Assembly (NCBI GenBank): GCA_022605955.1
Contig: JAKCOZ010000005.1
Coordinates: 8,032,001-8,096,000 of the forward strand
Direction of reading: 5' to 3'
From: Rallus limicola
Taxonomy: Eukaryota; Chordata; Aves; Gruiformes; Rallidae
DNA length: 64,000 nt
The position numbers and the translations under genes are program-made. The notes below the pieces were generated by a model. It searched no databases. It saw only the letters and a program-made list of their open reading frames with translations, and was not told the origin of the DNA. Below, one piece after another: positions 50,637 through 63,812 of this stretch; within the stretch, counting starts at the first letter, position 1, and every line of letters begins with the position of its first letter.

Positions 50637-53600
50637 CTCTGACACACCTTCTTGTTTTTGGGGTTCTTGATTATCCCAGTGTGGCTAGCAGAAGTTGAAG
50701 TTCACTCAGCCAAGGGAAGATGTAGCAATTGCATCTGTTAATTGCAAAACAAACCATAAAACCCTTGTGTTACACACTATATCAATCCATAGTTTTGGCT
50801 CTTGATGGTATAGTGTAACTTTCTAAAAAAGATGGAATGCAGGATTTTGTGGCATGTATATACATTAAATCAATGTATACATAGAAGCATGATCTAGCTT
50901 TGGACCTTTGTTTAACAAATTGTATCAGGGTTTCACCCAGTCCCCAAAACTTGCTGACTGACTGCTGAGTAATGTGATGCTGCTGGTTTTGCAATCAGCA
51001 GTGGAGGCTGCTCAGGCTCAAAGTGAGTTCCCGGTGAAATGCTCCATGCAAGGCAATTGGTCTGAAGTTCTCTGTGATTTGGTCTACCTGCTGAGATACA
51101 CAAGCTATGCAGTCATGAAGAAGGGAATGTTGCATATGAGTGGGGTAGTATTGCTAGTCCTGAATATTTGCAAGTTGTAAGTTTTAAAAATAAAATCATT
51201 AGACTGGTCTGAAAGAATAAAAACAACCTCACCTCTTTCTATTGGTGTTTTGGATTTGGCTTCTTCCTGCTCATGGACTTTCTTTGTGTGTCTTAGATTA
51301 AAAGATAAACCTTAATAAACTATGCACCCTAAGCTTATGAAAATGAAGGTGTCAGCCCTGTCTTTGCCTCCTGCTCCAGAACTTACTCTACTGCTTTTCC
51401 TAGTATCAACACTTCCCCATATCTTTGTTTGCAATTCCAACTTCTTTATGAACTTCATTCTTCAGCTACCCTGTTTTGGTGCAGGCTGACAATGTTAGGG
51501 CTTGATTCTGTGGTTCTTCCCTTAAAGGAATCATTGATGAGGTGATGTAGTTGGGATGTTGGATTACAGCTGTCAGTCATGGCAAGGCTACTTGTGTCTT
51601 GTGAGTGCTGGAGTTTCTGACTCCATAGATGGAGTTTGCTGATGCAGGCTGCTACCTGCACCTGGTCTAATGGTTTCTAGCCATACAAGTGTGAAATTGC
51701 TGTGCCAGCACTTTATTGCCTACAGTTGCCAACCTAAAAATCTACACCAAGCCATAATACTCCAAGAAAAGCCATGAAATTGGTATCGCTGGCCACAAAT
51801 GGGGATGTTGTGTTGCTGTTTAGTATAATGGCAGAAACTAGGCACTCTATTCCAGCTTGTCTTTTTAGGCAGGGTGCTGTACAACAAAGGCAAACTGGCT
51901 AGCTCAAAAGCCAGGTTTTAGCCTGCATCTGATAGAGCAGAAGATGGAAATGCAGTGCTATAACAGGAAGGACAAGGTTTTGTTTGGAAAGGCAAATCTC
52001 AGTGCATCACTTGAGTTAACACTGCAAAATTTTGTGTTTAGTGGGATCACACTGGGGGTAGGTTATTAGGAATGATTACCAAGGATTAAACAGGGGGTCT
52101 GGGAGTAGAAGAGAGAGCATCTGTATCTGTGAGGACTTCAGAAATGCCATGCTCTGTTTTTGGCTACCTGATGTGTTATGCTAACCCCAATTACCAAGTC
52201 TACAGGTGTGCTGTTTATTAATACTGAGGCTGCATTGTTTTTTCACTTACTTTGTTCTTTGTAAATGCAGAATTGCCATAGCAACTATGTGGTACATGAT
52301 GCTGGTTTTTCATATTCAAAAGGTCGATTATTTAACTGTGCTATGAAAACTTAAGTCTCTTTGCCCTTCAGATAATGGAGACAAATTCCTGTAAATAAAA
52401 TTATTGCCTTGTTTTTATATTGTTTTCCCGCACAATTGTATCTTAAGTTTTCTTCTATTTCTTAATTTGTATCTTGTATAACTTTTGCTTTGCTTGGGTT
52501 TACCATGTGTATTAGTCTCAAACAGCCAGTCAGGGAGACAGTCAGGATTTGGGATTGTTCCTGGTTCTGTTGTTATTGCCTGCAATGTAACGAACGCCTA
52601 AAGATTTCATAGAAACTATGCAACTGTAAAGTTGGATCTCTTACTAAGTGTTGCAGAAATTATTAGAAACATCATAAATCTTTTTTTTTTTATAAAATGC
52701 ACCGACACTTTAGGTATCTACTTTCTTGGATTTCAGCAGTTCCACTTCTTATTAAAAACAGAAATTGCAGAAATAAACAAGAGCAATTTTAGCTAAATAA
52801 GCTTTTAAACTAAAATATGTGTTTGAAGGTTTTATAACTTGGTAATGTATCTTGTTTGTTCACGATTTCAAAGATTAAGAAATTTAAATACTTCTAATGT
52901 TTTCTTTTAAGATGCACCCATATAAAGACATATGGGAGAAATTGCTGATGATCTATTAGACCCCTTCTATGTATGTGTGAGCATTGTGTGGGGAAAAAAC
53001 AAGTCTAAATATTTTCTGATTTGGCTGTAGCTGACAGAACGCAGTCTGGAGACATCATGAACTTCTTTTAAATGTAATTTCCTTTCATTTGCTGCATTTT
53101 TGCATCTTGATAAAGGACTCATTCTGAGATTTAGTTGCTTGAGCCTTTCATACTCTAAGAATAAATGGTGAAAGAGGACACAGTGATTGAAACCTATCCA
53201 CAAGTTTTCTGGTAGAAGGGCTTTCCTGGGCTACTCTCCCAGGAAAGTATATTGCCTCTTGTTTAGAGTAGATTTGCAGAAGAGTCAATGTGGGTGATAT
53301 GGTACAGAGGGCAGAGATGGGCAGCAGTGCTGGTGAGTGTCAGGGAAGGGTATTTCAAACCTAATTTCCAGTTTTGGCTGGTGCTTAGCATGTTTTTGGT
53401 ATCCAATGTAGTAGTAGTAAAGCTTGCTGTAACTTTTCTTTGATGTTCAACAAGTTTCAGCTCAAGTCAATGTTAACAGCTGAATAAAATACATAGGTCT
53501 ATATTTGAAGATTCTAGATTATTTTTTAATGAGTTACTGACAGTAGAAAACTTATGTAGTTTTTCATGTATCATCAGATCCTGTGACAGTTCCGTCTCCA

Positions 53601-56600
53601 TAGGTGTGTGCAGATAGGAATGCTTTATAAATATCAACAAATGAAGCATTGTGACATCTCTGAGGTAAGAGAGAAGAATTACCTGGTTTGTAGGTAAGGA
53701 AAGGTGTAGAAAGACTAGTTCCTTATATACAGTCATACAGTCAGTCTGCAACAGGATTAGGAAATTTTTATCTGCTGACTCACAGTTCTCTGCTTTAGCA
53801 AGAGATTATGCTTCCTCACCTGTAATTTTTTCTTCTGCCTTTTCATTCATACCTGTGTTATGTTGTACAGGGCATTACAAGACTGTTGCAATTACATAGC
53901 CATGTTGAATTAAATAGCATGTAGCATGTACCATGTATATATAAATTAGATTATAAAAATGAGTACATAATTGTATTCTCTAGGTATCCATTTTAGCCTA
54001 CACATGAAAAAAGAGTGAATTTGAATCCACAGGAGAAATAGAGGTTTTTTTGTATGTTGTTTTTTTCTCTCAGCCACAGTAGCTCTGCATTAAATAACTG
54101 AACAAGTAAAATATCTGATGTATAAAAGGTAGCATTTTAACTCCATGAATGAACTGATGCTTACCCAGCAGAACTGCAAGACACTTGGAAACATAGGAAG
54201 ATGAGTTAATGATGTAGAAATTGTATATGTGTGCTGTCTGAAAATTGTGCTAAATGGGACACATGGCATTGGGTCATTTTTTTGCATTGAAAAGAAAGGA
54301 AAATTAGTTTATTTTATAGGGTATCTTTAAGGTATTTTGTTTACTGTAATTTTCCTTCTCAAAGTATCAGTAAAGAATGAAATACAATAAAGGTCTCTTA
54401 TGCTATTAATGAAGCATTTGGTTGCATGCTTGGGGGGTACTCTTAAATGTTCCACTAAGCACTGTGTATAATTTGCTCTTCATGTGACTTTTTTTATAGT
54501 GTTAAATGGGAAGTTATATAAGGGTAAAGACAAACTAAGAGATAGTACATAAACTGGGCTGTAAAAAGGCATATTGTAAATAAAAGTAGTGTATCCTGTA
54601 TAATTAATGATATGGAACGCATTACTAATAAAATAGTTCAGAATCAAATGTGACCTGCTATAGCCTTACTAGTTATATTTTAGTTTTGCTTTCCCTAGTC
54701 AAGTTTTAGGATAAATGATCCTTCATTTCCATAGCTTTTAAATCCCAGATGTTAAGAACAAAAGTCTTTTCACTTGAGCATTTTGTTGCCGTTTAAAGAA
54801 ACACAAATCCATCTGATGTATTGGCAGTAGAACAAATTTATTACTTTTATTAGTGATTAATTTTCATGTTTTCCTTTTACATTATGGTGCCTTCTCTAAA
54901 ACACATATCTCTTAAATCTAATGCAAGATTGCTGTTTATGGTATAAAAATGCACAAACGAGAAATGAGTTTTCTTTGGAAAGGGACTGTGACCGCTCAAA
55001 TTGTGCAGCTGCTCAAAAATGTATGATTGTTACTTGGTTAACGTGTTCCAGCCTTTACGAGTAGTTTAGATTTTGTCTTTATACTGTCTGGATTCATTAA
55101 TCTGATGAAATTGTTAGAGGAATGATGACATTCCTGGGAGCTGGATGTGTGGGGAATATGTGTACATCTCCTGGTAACAGAAGAGAAGCTTATCTCATTT
55201 GATTTTTATTACCAAATTTGGGAAGATTTTGATTCTCCTGTGATGGATTTTATGAGCTCACACTATGTTAGCCTGGAATGAAATTAATTCACAGGGTGGT
55301 AAAACCTAATATTGTATTATTGAATATTACAGATGCTCAGATGAGGGAGCTATTGGCCTAGAGACGTGCTAGTGCCTGAGAAAACTAGAAAAAAACATTC
55401 TATTTAGAGACTACTCTGCTTATATGTCATTTTCTGTATTTATCTGACCTTTTGCTCATTCTTTATTACTAGGGCAATTTACATAAAATAGGATCTATGC
55501 CATTTATGAGTTCATGTGCTCCTGCTGCTTATTCTTCCCTTGAAGTTCTAATCCTTTGTGGCATTTCACCCCAAAGCACTTTACAGTAATTGCTAATTGA
55601 TATAAAAGGATCACTTCATCCGCCCCTGACATGTAGCACCTCGGTAGTGAAACTCAGAAGCTGTTTAACAGTGAGCAGTAGGCCTACATAACATTTTTAG
55701 GAAGGAAAAATAAAGTAACCCATCAAACTGAAAATGGATACGCTATTTACCTATTAAAAAATAATAATTAGCTGCAATATCTGTTTCAGGATATGGTTAG
55801 GACATTGGGGTTAGTATTGCTGGTCTTCAGAAAAGAGTCCCTTGGCCACAGAGTGGTTGAATTCCATTTCATTAAGAAACCATCATCTCCAGAAATACAC
55901 TGCTCTTGAAATTCAATGTATTTTAACATAGCTTCTGCATTGGATCGGTGGAGACCTGGAGTAAATAGTTTTGCTTGCAGAATCACAATCCTGATACACT
56001 GCTGCTTTCAGGGTTACTTCAAGACTTCTCAGTTTAAAATATGGTTTGGCTACCTTAGCATGTAAATAGTAACATTGTGGAGTTAAATGGATATCTGTAA
56101 ATAAAGGTTATTTTACCAGGCTTGGGCTGTGAATGGCAGCCATAAAGGGGAGTAAGCTACAGTAAAAGCCCTACAGAAGTAGGCTTTTGCTGTTTCCAAA
56201 ACACAACCTTGAAGTGTGGTAATCTTCATAACTGTACAACAGCTGTATCTGTCCAAGAGACACAAAGAAAAACATTTTTAGTTTATCATGAGGCTATAAA
56301 AAGAGACAGCATAGAACGTGCCTGGCAAGCTCTCAAAAAACCTGCTTGAAAAACTAGGAGTAAACTGCCCCAGCAGGTGCAGCAGAGTTGTGAAGATGTG
56401 GGTTAGTAACTGAGGTTTGGGTGTATGCTGCTACTTAAAACAAGCAGGTAACTGCTTTTCATGGTGTAACCCCTGTCTTCTCTTGTGGCTGCATGACAGG
56501 TTTGATAGCGCATTTGCCCCACTTGTTGGATTCAGTATTGTTTATGCCTATATTACCTGTGTATTCCTGAGTGATTTCATTAATTTCCCGTATAACTATG

Positions 56601-56704
56601 TAGCAGTCAGTAGCACTTAATTTATTTTACTGATTTATGTCTACCATTAAAAAAGAAAGCCCATACAAAGCTTTGAGTGACATGACTGTAATTAAATTTT
56701 AAAT
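50637..56704. other. G+T-skewed non-coding sequence, no gene seen
   Basis: Chance frames of 60-92 codons only. A T run lies at about 52681-52691. A 55560-55625 segment (CCCCAAAGCACTTTACAGTAATTGC...) faintly resembles an old LINE/SINE tail with 'AAAGCGCTTTACAAACATTAATT'. The stretch 54780-54960 has less skew and TTAGTGATTAATTTTCATG wording. Confidence 0.45.
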
Positions 56705-56756
56705 AACTATAAATTAAAATATAACTGTAAGTTAAAGTTAACTATCAGTTAAAAAT
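56705..56756 (+). repeat. Degenerate 17-18 base tandem repeat, three copies
   Basis: AACTATAAATTAAAATAT, AACTGTAAGTTAAAGTT and AACTATCAGTTAAAAAT lie head to tail and share the frame AACTrTmArTTAAA. They are clearly related but worn. Confidence 0.75.
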
Positions 56757-58459
56757 AAACTTCACAAGCTAGCAGTCTTTGCTATTCAGAGAGAGGTGGT
56801 AATGTATCAGCAGACAATCTGCAAAAGCTGATTGGGTCTCAAATTGTACTTGCAACCTTGCAAACTGAGTGACTTTCAGTGTTCAAAGGGTTTTTACTTC
56901 TTTGACAATTTAGGACCAAGAGGGTATGAGAGTCCTAGGCACATTTGAGATCCCCAGCTCTTACAGATAAGTAACCTGGCTAATCTTAAAATGCACTACA
57001 GTAAGGGTAGAAGTGGTACTGAATTACAAGAAGAAAAGCATTCTTTCACTTTAGATTTTAATGATAAATATTAAGTTCCACAAAGATGTGGCTCATGCAG
57101 ATTCTGGACCATTTGTCATACACTTAAGGTGCTTATAATGTGTTACAGCAAGGGTCATCCTATAAACCATTTCTTATAAAAGTGGAAATCTTATCCTACA
57201 CTGGAAACAAAATAATTTATGTGAGGCAGGTAAAAAAGCTTTGATTAAGAAATACTGCGTTTTTCTAGGGTTTTCTAAGGAAGTTGTGGAAAACACAGTT
57301 TGGTTATGTTGCAGGTTTTTTACTTTTTAAAGATTTTATTTTACAAGAGCCTAAAAAGGCAGTGAAGTCTGTCTGGTCTGCTCTTTAGACTGAACTTTGA
57401 TTATTAAAATATTAGAATATTTTCAAGTTATTTTAAAATTCTTCTATCCCAAGTCCAAGAGGACGTGAGATAGAAGTAGTTCCAGAGAGAAAAACATTGT
57501 AAATGTATCAAGCATATGTACTATCAAGGATGACCAAGTCTGTGGAGGGAAAATACCAGTCTGTCCCTAAGCTGTTTTTCAAATGGCCTTAGCATTACTG
57601 TGACTGATTATTATTCTTTTAATTTTATAATTCTTTTCTCCCAATTGGAGATGTACTTTGTGGTAATTTTTCTGATTTGAATTATAGAATGTAGCAAGGC
57701 TTATGATAGTGTTTGGTGTCCCAGTGTGGTCAGGAAGATGGGACTTTGAAGGAGTAATGAGTTGAATGGAAGTAGAAAAATCCACTGAATAAAATCAGGA
57801 AATTCCTCTTGTTAAATGGCAATGTAGACATCTCTCAAAAGAGTAAATACTCTCCACTGTTTGTGACTTCCACAAACAGAAAAGCTGTCTTTGAAAAACA
57901 TCAGATGGTATAAAACCAGGCTGAATTTATCAAGGCTTGTGTGTTGTCAAGTTTAGGGAGATATTGTTTGATGACACTACTATATTATCAAATATTCACA
58001 AGATCTCTTTAACTTTGTTTCATAAAACTACAGGTTGTTTCTCTGAAATGAGTATTTAGAGTTGAGGTGGGGGATGGTGGACTGCCAAACAGTGGAGAGT
58101 AGGAGTGTTTTTTAAGCTAATGCTGCTCTTCTATCCCTGCTGCTCTGCTCAGATTAGTGGAACCCATTTGTTATTTTTCAATCCAGTATTTAGAAGATAC
58201 TTTATTTAGAAAGAATAAAGTAGTTAGGTATTTAATAGTGACCCACTAATTCCAATGGAAAACCTTATGTTTCAGGGAATTATAAGTTCATTCTAAGTTT
58301 GAGTAAAGTTGTATAGATTAGATAATGTCTTTTGCAAAGGTTAGTTTTTGACATGAAAAATTTAGTCAGGTTATTCAGCATAAAACTATTTTTGAGCAAT
58401 GTGAAACAGTATAACTGATACTGAGTCACTTATCTTAATCACTCCATGATTATTTATTA
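56757..58459. other. Non-coding sequence, no gene seen
   Basis: G+T-biased AT-rich DNA with chance frames only, for example 68 codons on the minus strand at 57579-57785. Nothing else was recognised. Confidence 0.5.
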
Positions 58460-58630
58460 GGGAAGATCTCTAAAATAATCAAGTTCAACTGCCAACCCAA
58501 TGCCACTATGATCACTAACCCATGTCCTGAAATACCACATCTACATGAACACCTCCAGGGATGGCAAAAAAATATAATTTTTTTCCCAAATCAAGTCTAA
58601 ACCTCCCTTAGCACAACTTGAGGCCATATT
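58460..58630 (-). mobile_element. CR1 LINE 3' fragment, reverse orientation, with internal deletion
   Basis: Read on the + strand, AATAATCAAGTTCAACTGCC, ACTAACCCATGTCCTGAAAT, ACCACATCTACATGAACACC and CTCCAGGGATGG follow the reverse complement of a CR1 3' region ('...ATCAAGTCCAACTATTAACCC...CCATGTCCCTAAGCGCCACATCTACACG...CCTCCAGGGATGG'). After an AT-rich filler comes CAAGTCTAAACCTCCCTTAG and CACAACTTGAGGCCAT, which belongs about 100 bases further inside the element. The matching part of the full copy is at about 12204-12250. It is the only CR1 copy in the window on the minus strand. Confidence 0.9.
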
Positions 58631-61600
58631 ATAAGGTTGATGTTTTCTTTTAATGCTGAAAAGTTTATTCTGGTTTTTTTAAAGCTTTGCTTTTAAAACA
58701 ACATTTAAGTTGTCAGACTGAGTTTCTGGTTCCTGCTTGGCCAAAAATCTCACAAGGAACCCAGGGAATTCAATAGCCTCCAGCCTTCGCAACATCATAA
58801 AATGACATCTTCCAAAAGAAAAGAAACTGAGAGCAAAAAGGTAGGGACTTGAAGAGCTTGGTAGTGCATCTTTCCACTATAGAACATATGAATATCAGTT
58901 CATAGTGTGACTGCAGACTACTGCTTGTTGGTATTTTGAAGGTTTACACAAAATACCATACTCATCTCAGTCCCTTTTGAGCACAAGAATGTTTCTGTAT
59001 TGTAAAACCAACAACTCCTCATTCAGTCTTGACCTGATGGGGAAAGACAAGGTTTTCCTATTAATAAAGAAAAAAGTAGGGGGAATGGAGATTGGATGAA
59101 TGGAGAGTTGAACGTATCTTACTACAGTTGAGCCTAAGTTAAGACATTTGATTTGCAGTCTGTAATAACTAGTTGATGGGCAAATGTGAATTTAACTGAC
59201 AGTTCTGCTACTTTTGCAGTATTTCTTCTGTTTGAGTTGTATTCTTAAATGATTGAATTGTAAAGAAAGAAATCTTGACATATAAGGATATTGTCATAAA
59301 CCATTGTTTCTGTTATTTTTATTTACACAAAATTACTGGATCTATTTTGTATTTAATAGGATGCATGTCAAGGGGCTTGTGATGCTGCTCTTCGAATTCT
59401 TAAGAATATGTGGAATATCTTGAGTTCCCATGGACTTCAAGAGTTATGCAAGATCAGTAGGAACCTGAAATGCTTCAGAATGAAGTTCTTGTATGTTAGG
59501 TTCAGAATTTCTGAAGTGTTAACTCATACTGTACATTGTAGGCTAAGTTACTACAACGAAACTTCCAAAAGAAGTTCTCAATCTGGTGACATTTTGCAGC
59601 TTTTGTTTACATCTCCTATATATATGCATCACATTCCCTCCATTCTGTTTTCATTGAGTCATGGAAGTATGTGTTTACTTTTTTGCTTCCATGCAGCCAT
59701 GACACACTACAGTTCAACATTTTTTAACTTATTTTAGATACTTCGATAAAATTTAGGCTTAGGTGAAATGCAGTTGGATTTCCAAATGTTTGAATTGCAC
59801 TATTGTTGGAGTTGGATTCGGATGTCATGTGAGGCTCAAAACATGGACCATTAGTTTGCTTGTCATAATGATGACAACTTTTTTTTCCAGGCTTTCTGAA
59901 AGTGGAAATGATTGAATGTTTGTTTCTGGTTGTAAGTGTGACACAACAGAACTTGGAAATCTTGCATCTTAATTGGGCAGTGACAGGTTTATGATACTAC
60001 TTTGTCTTCACAAAAGTTGTAAATTAGGATGCTTTCAAACAAAACTGTTTCTCAGAGCATCTGCTTTCTAAAGCTTCTACAGTTTTTGGTCACCTGGTGC
60101 TATTCAGGTTCATCATTAGTAGAAGTCAGTTTGTGGTTGAGGTTTAGCACTCAATATATTATTAGGCTATGGAGGAAAAAAAACCCCAGTTATGTGAAAA
60201 GTCACTGAGTGACCTCAAAAGTCAGTAATAGGGAATGTCAGCCTGTCAGATTGTATTATTAGAATGAGGTCATCCTTATTAAGTGCACTCGAGTTCTGTA
60301 AATGATGATTCATCTCCCAGGTGGTACAATGCCCACTTACTAGACCTCAGTAAGAGTTCCCCTTGTTATCTGTTCTAGAAATTAACTGTCAATGACTATT
60401 GCAGAAGCACTAAGTTATCCACTTCTAGTTACAGCCTCTGTGTGGAGCTTTTAGAACATGGGATTGATTTTTCTTCTTTTCCACCTTTTCTTTCCTCCCT
60501 GTATTGGTAAGTCTGAAGTAAATCCAGGACTCCAGCAACAGCTGGGGTCAACAACGTCTCAGAAAAGTAATGTTGCTCTTACTGGCTTCTCTCCTCACAC
60601 ATGCTATATGGCTAAGGTAATGAAGGTAACATTAGGTTCCCTTCTGAATATGTAATCAAGTGTCCACTGCTACTTAGCAGATCTCCAAGTGAGCTGAAAG
60701 TGAGTCTTAGATGCCTTGTTGCTCAAGCATGTTATTAAAGGACTTTCATCAGCCTTAATCTTTAGCTGGTTTTCATTTGGATTTGGTAGAATTAAGCAGC
60801 TGGACTCTGGAACTCCACACTGAGGAATTTTGTCCATTTTGCTGTCATTTATCATCTCTGAAAAGTCCATTTGACACCTAAAGATATTTCTGAAGGATTT
60901 CTAGATAATATTTTAAATAACAATATATATTTGTCATCTTGTCATAGCATACCATTGTGTTTGTCAGTTATATTGTAATTGTAGTGTCTGAGTATTAAAA
61001 CGTCCCTTTTATTTTTTCTTTTTATGTAAAGAAATTAATTCCCTGTCTTTAATGTGGTGAGAGATCAGCTTGAAGCTCCAGTTGCTCTCATGAACTCATA
61101 TTTTACTAATCTTTCATGTTGGTGACACCTCCCTGCCCTAAGAACAGTCAGTGCTTCTGTTTCATGGTAAACTTTTCCATTAGCTATTTTGTTTGAACCG
61201 GTGGTTGACCTTATATTAGCTGTGTTATGTGAGCCTGTGAAAAACACCCCTGTGGAGCAATGTCCAAAACAATAACCAAAGAAAAAATATACTTGAAGAT
61301 ATTAATGATGGGATCCTATCTTCCCCTAGCAATTGGTAGCATCAGCTGATTGAGGTGAGACAGTCTTTCCAGGTGATCTGATCAAAATGAGAAGAAAGAA
61401 AAGGGGTGCTGGGTTATGTCCTAAGTGCTGCATTTTCTCTCTCTCATCCAACCCACAGGCTACTGCCAGCTTTTAAGTGCACAATGACCAGAAGCATTTG
61501 CAATTTCTCTGCTTATGGTCTTCCTTATTGATGATGTCCAGGGAATCGGACATGGGGAAATACATTGCAGGTTCTTCTTAGTATATACTGTAACTTAGTA

Positions 61601-63438
61601 AACTGCAGTGACAGCATTTCATTACTTGGCTGAAGTTTATCATTAAACTGACATAAGGTCTTAGTAACAGATGAATTACATTATAACTTAAAATCCCCTG
61701 ACTTGGAAATTGCAAAAATAATAAAAAATCCTGACCTTAAAAGCCAAGAAACACACGCAAAAAAGTCTCCAACTAACCAGCAAAACATAACAATCATAAC
61801 TTAATGAGTATATTGAAATAACAGTTGCATTATCAATTCTTCTTGTGACTGATTTGGAAAAAGACACAAGGAAGATTAAGAGCATTACTCATTTACTTTT
61901 ACAAAGAACTTTTCTCTTCTACATTGCAATTTAAGAGGATAATACCTTGAGGATTTCTTCACCTCCTTGTTAGTCCACGCATTTCATGTAAGGCAAAGTT
62001 TCCATACTCACATTAAAACCAGGGCATATTGATGTGTTATAAGGTAGATTTAAGGCTTGCATGCTTATATGGAAGAGTCACACTAGCTACATTTTCTTTA
62101 ATTTTCTAGTATTTTGTCTGTCTTTTAATAATAACTCTACCTGTAGTGTTTTGAGATTTGCAAAGGAAAACGGCACAGAAAGGACTGAGCACACCTGAAT
62201 GTATGTTGAATTTATATTGGGGGAAAAAATAAGGTCAAATGTGAATCTGTTAGAGAGGTTTAGGCTTTAATGTCATAAGCAGCTTGTGTGGGTTTTACAG
62301 TATATCTGTTATATAGGTGACTGCTTTTCTGTGCATTCTTAAATATTTTATATGCATATAACTTCTCAGGGGAATATGAATAATGTTATTGTGGATCCTT
62401 AATGGCTGTCAGGTGAATTAGTCTTCCAGTTAATAACATATCATTGAGAATGTGAAAATAAATTTAGGCAGATGTAGTCTGATTAACTCATATACCATTA
62501 TGAGTATGTGGTAGGTTGTGAATATTAGTACTGTTATGAAGTAGGCAGACTTTGGTCCAATAAATTTGCTTGTCCTGAATAGAACTGCATGATTCTCATT
62601 TTAAAGATATCAATCTTTATGTTGCATTGAAGTTAATTTAATTTTCAGACATCCAAGTATGATGAGCTTGATGTCAAAACTTCTGACTTTTTTTAAAAAG
62701 TGAATTCTTACTACTGATGTTGTGGATAGTTTTCTAGGAGAAGTTGACAAAAAAAAAATTAAACGTCACCCTGACACTTCCTCCCCACCCCAAATAAATC
62801 CTAACACAACCTCCCTCCTCACAAAACAAAAATCATGTAGTCACAGTTAGAATTTTCCATTAAATAGCAAGCTTTCTTCCCCCTCTTTTCCTGCAGTATT
62901 TTAGAACTTATTTCAGTTTATTTGGGGAAATGAAATATGCAAGTCACTCAAGACACTTTTCATTTCAGGTTTATAGGATGATAAATAACAGTTTACAAAA
63001 ATGGGAGGGGGGGGGGGTGAGAAATGAGGCTTAAAAAAGAAGTTAATCATATTAAGGCAGCTCAGTATGATGAGACAACAAATGACCAACCTCCCTTTGG
63101 CAAACAACACTGAATCATAGTAAGGAAATGAGGTTGCCAAGGCAGTGAAAAACAGAGCTAGAAACTTCTCTTCTAAGTCAAGTCACAAGTTGTGAGGCAT
63201 TCATAGCCTATGGGAAATGGTGAGTCTATTGCATGTTACTCTTAATAGACAGGGTCTGCAGCCTCCCATCATTTCCTGGCAGAGAAGCCAGTGATGGGTT
63301 CTGTACAAAGGACGAACTGTGCCCTCACCCCCATAGGCTTTCACTACTCATGGCTGAGGTGCGTGAAACTTCAACATAACACTTTGTGATGGCTGTTTTG
63401 TGTCTGCAGGGATGGTTTTAATTTCTAGGGGTACCAAA
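58631..63438. other. Non-coding sequence, no gene seen
   Basis: G+T-biased except at 61680-61870, where the + strand is strongly A+C-rich (only 11 of 60 bases are G or T at 61741-61800), and at 62745-62830 (A/C-rich with short C runs). A run of eleven G lies at 63007-63017. The 109-codon frame at 59408-59737 and the others are chance by appearance. Confidence 0.5.
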
Positions 63439-63458
63439 CTCACCTCGTACGAGGTGAG
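63439..63458. promoter_or_regulatory. Perfect 20-base palindrome, possible paired factor site
   Basis: CTCACCTCGTACGAGGTGAG equals its own reverse complement over all 20 bases and contains two CpGs. It can be read as TCACCT and AGGTGA flanking CGTACG, which resembles paired T-box half-sites or an everted nuclear-receptor pair with six-base spacing. Binding is inference; the palindrome is a direct observation. Confidence 0.6.
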
Positions 63459-63699
63459 CATAATTACTTTGAGTGATGTAATGCTGTATACACAAATTAC
63501 CTGATCTTGAAACTCTTGAAATTAGTGGAATATACCATGTTGATGGCTAGTTACATAGTACTTCCTGCTTTCCATCACTCTGAAACTTAAATCCTGTTAA
63601 AAACCCTTGCCTTATTTTTGATGTTCACTATATCCAAGACTCCAGGTACTTAAGATCTTTCTAGATTCTGGGCAAGGCTTTCAGGACATAAGTGAGTGA

Positions 63700-63812
63700 A
63701 TGAGGACTCTGCTCTTAACTGTACCACTGACCTTGGGGGAGCAATTGTGGAAAGCTGCTGTCTCGACCTCACTGTTCACAGCACAGGAATGATAAATAAT
63801 ACTTGTATGAAA
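63700..63812 (+). repeat. Ancient MIR-type repeat remnant
   Basis: ACTGTACCACTGACCTTGGG, a run ending GTCTCGACCTCACTG, and GGAATGATAAATAATACTTG keep the order of the MIR core and tail ('CTAGCTGTGTGACCTTGGGCAAGTCACTTAACCTCTCTG...AAATGGGAATAATAATACT'). Divergence is high and the family call is from memory. Confidence 0.55.

Noticed and set aside
59408..59737. 109-codon + strand frame
   Set aside because: Low-complexity hydrophobic and aromatic content typical of T-rich DNA read by chance; no motif.
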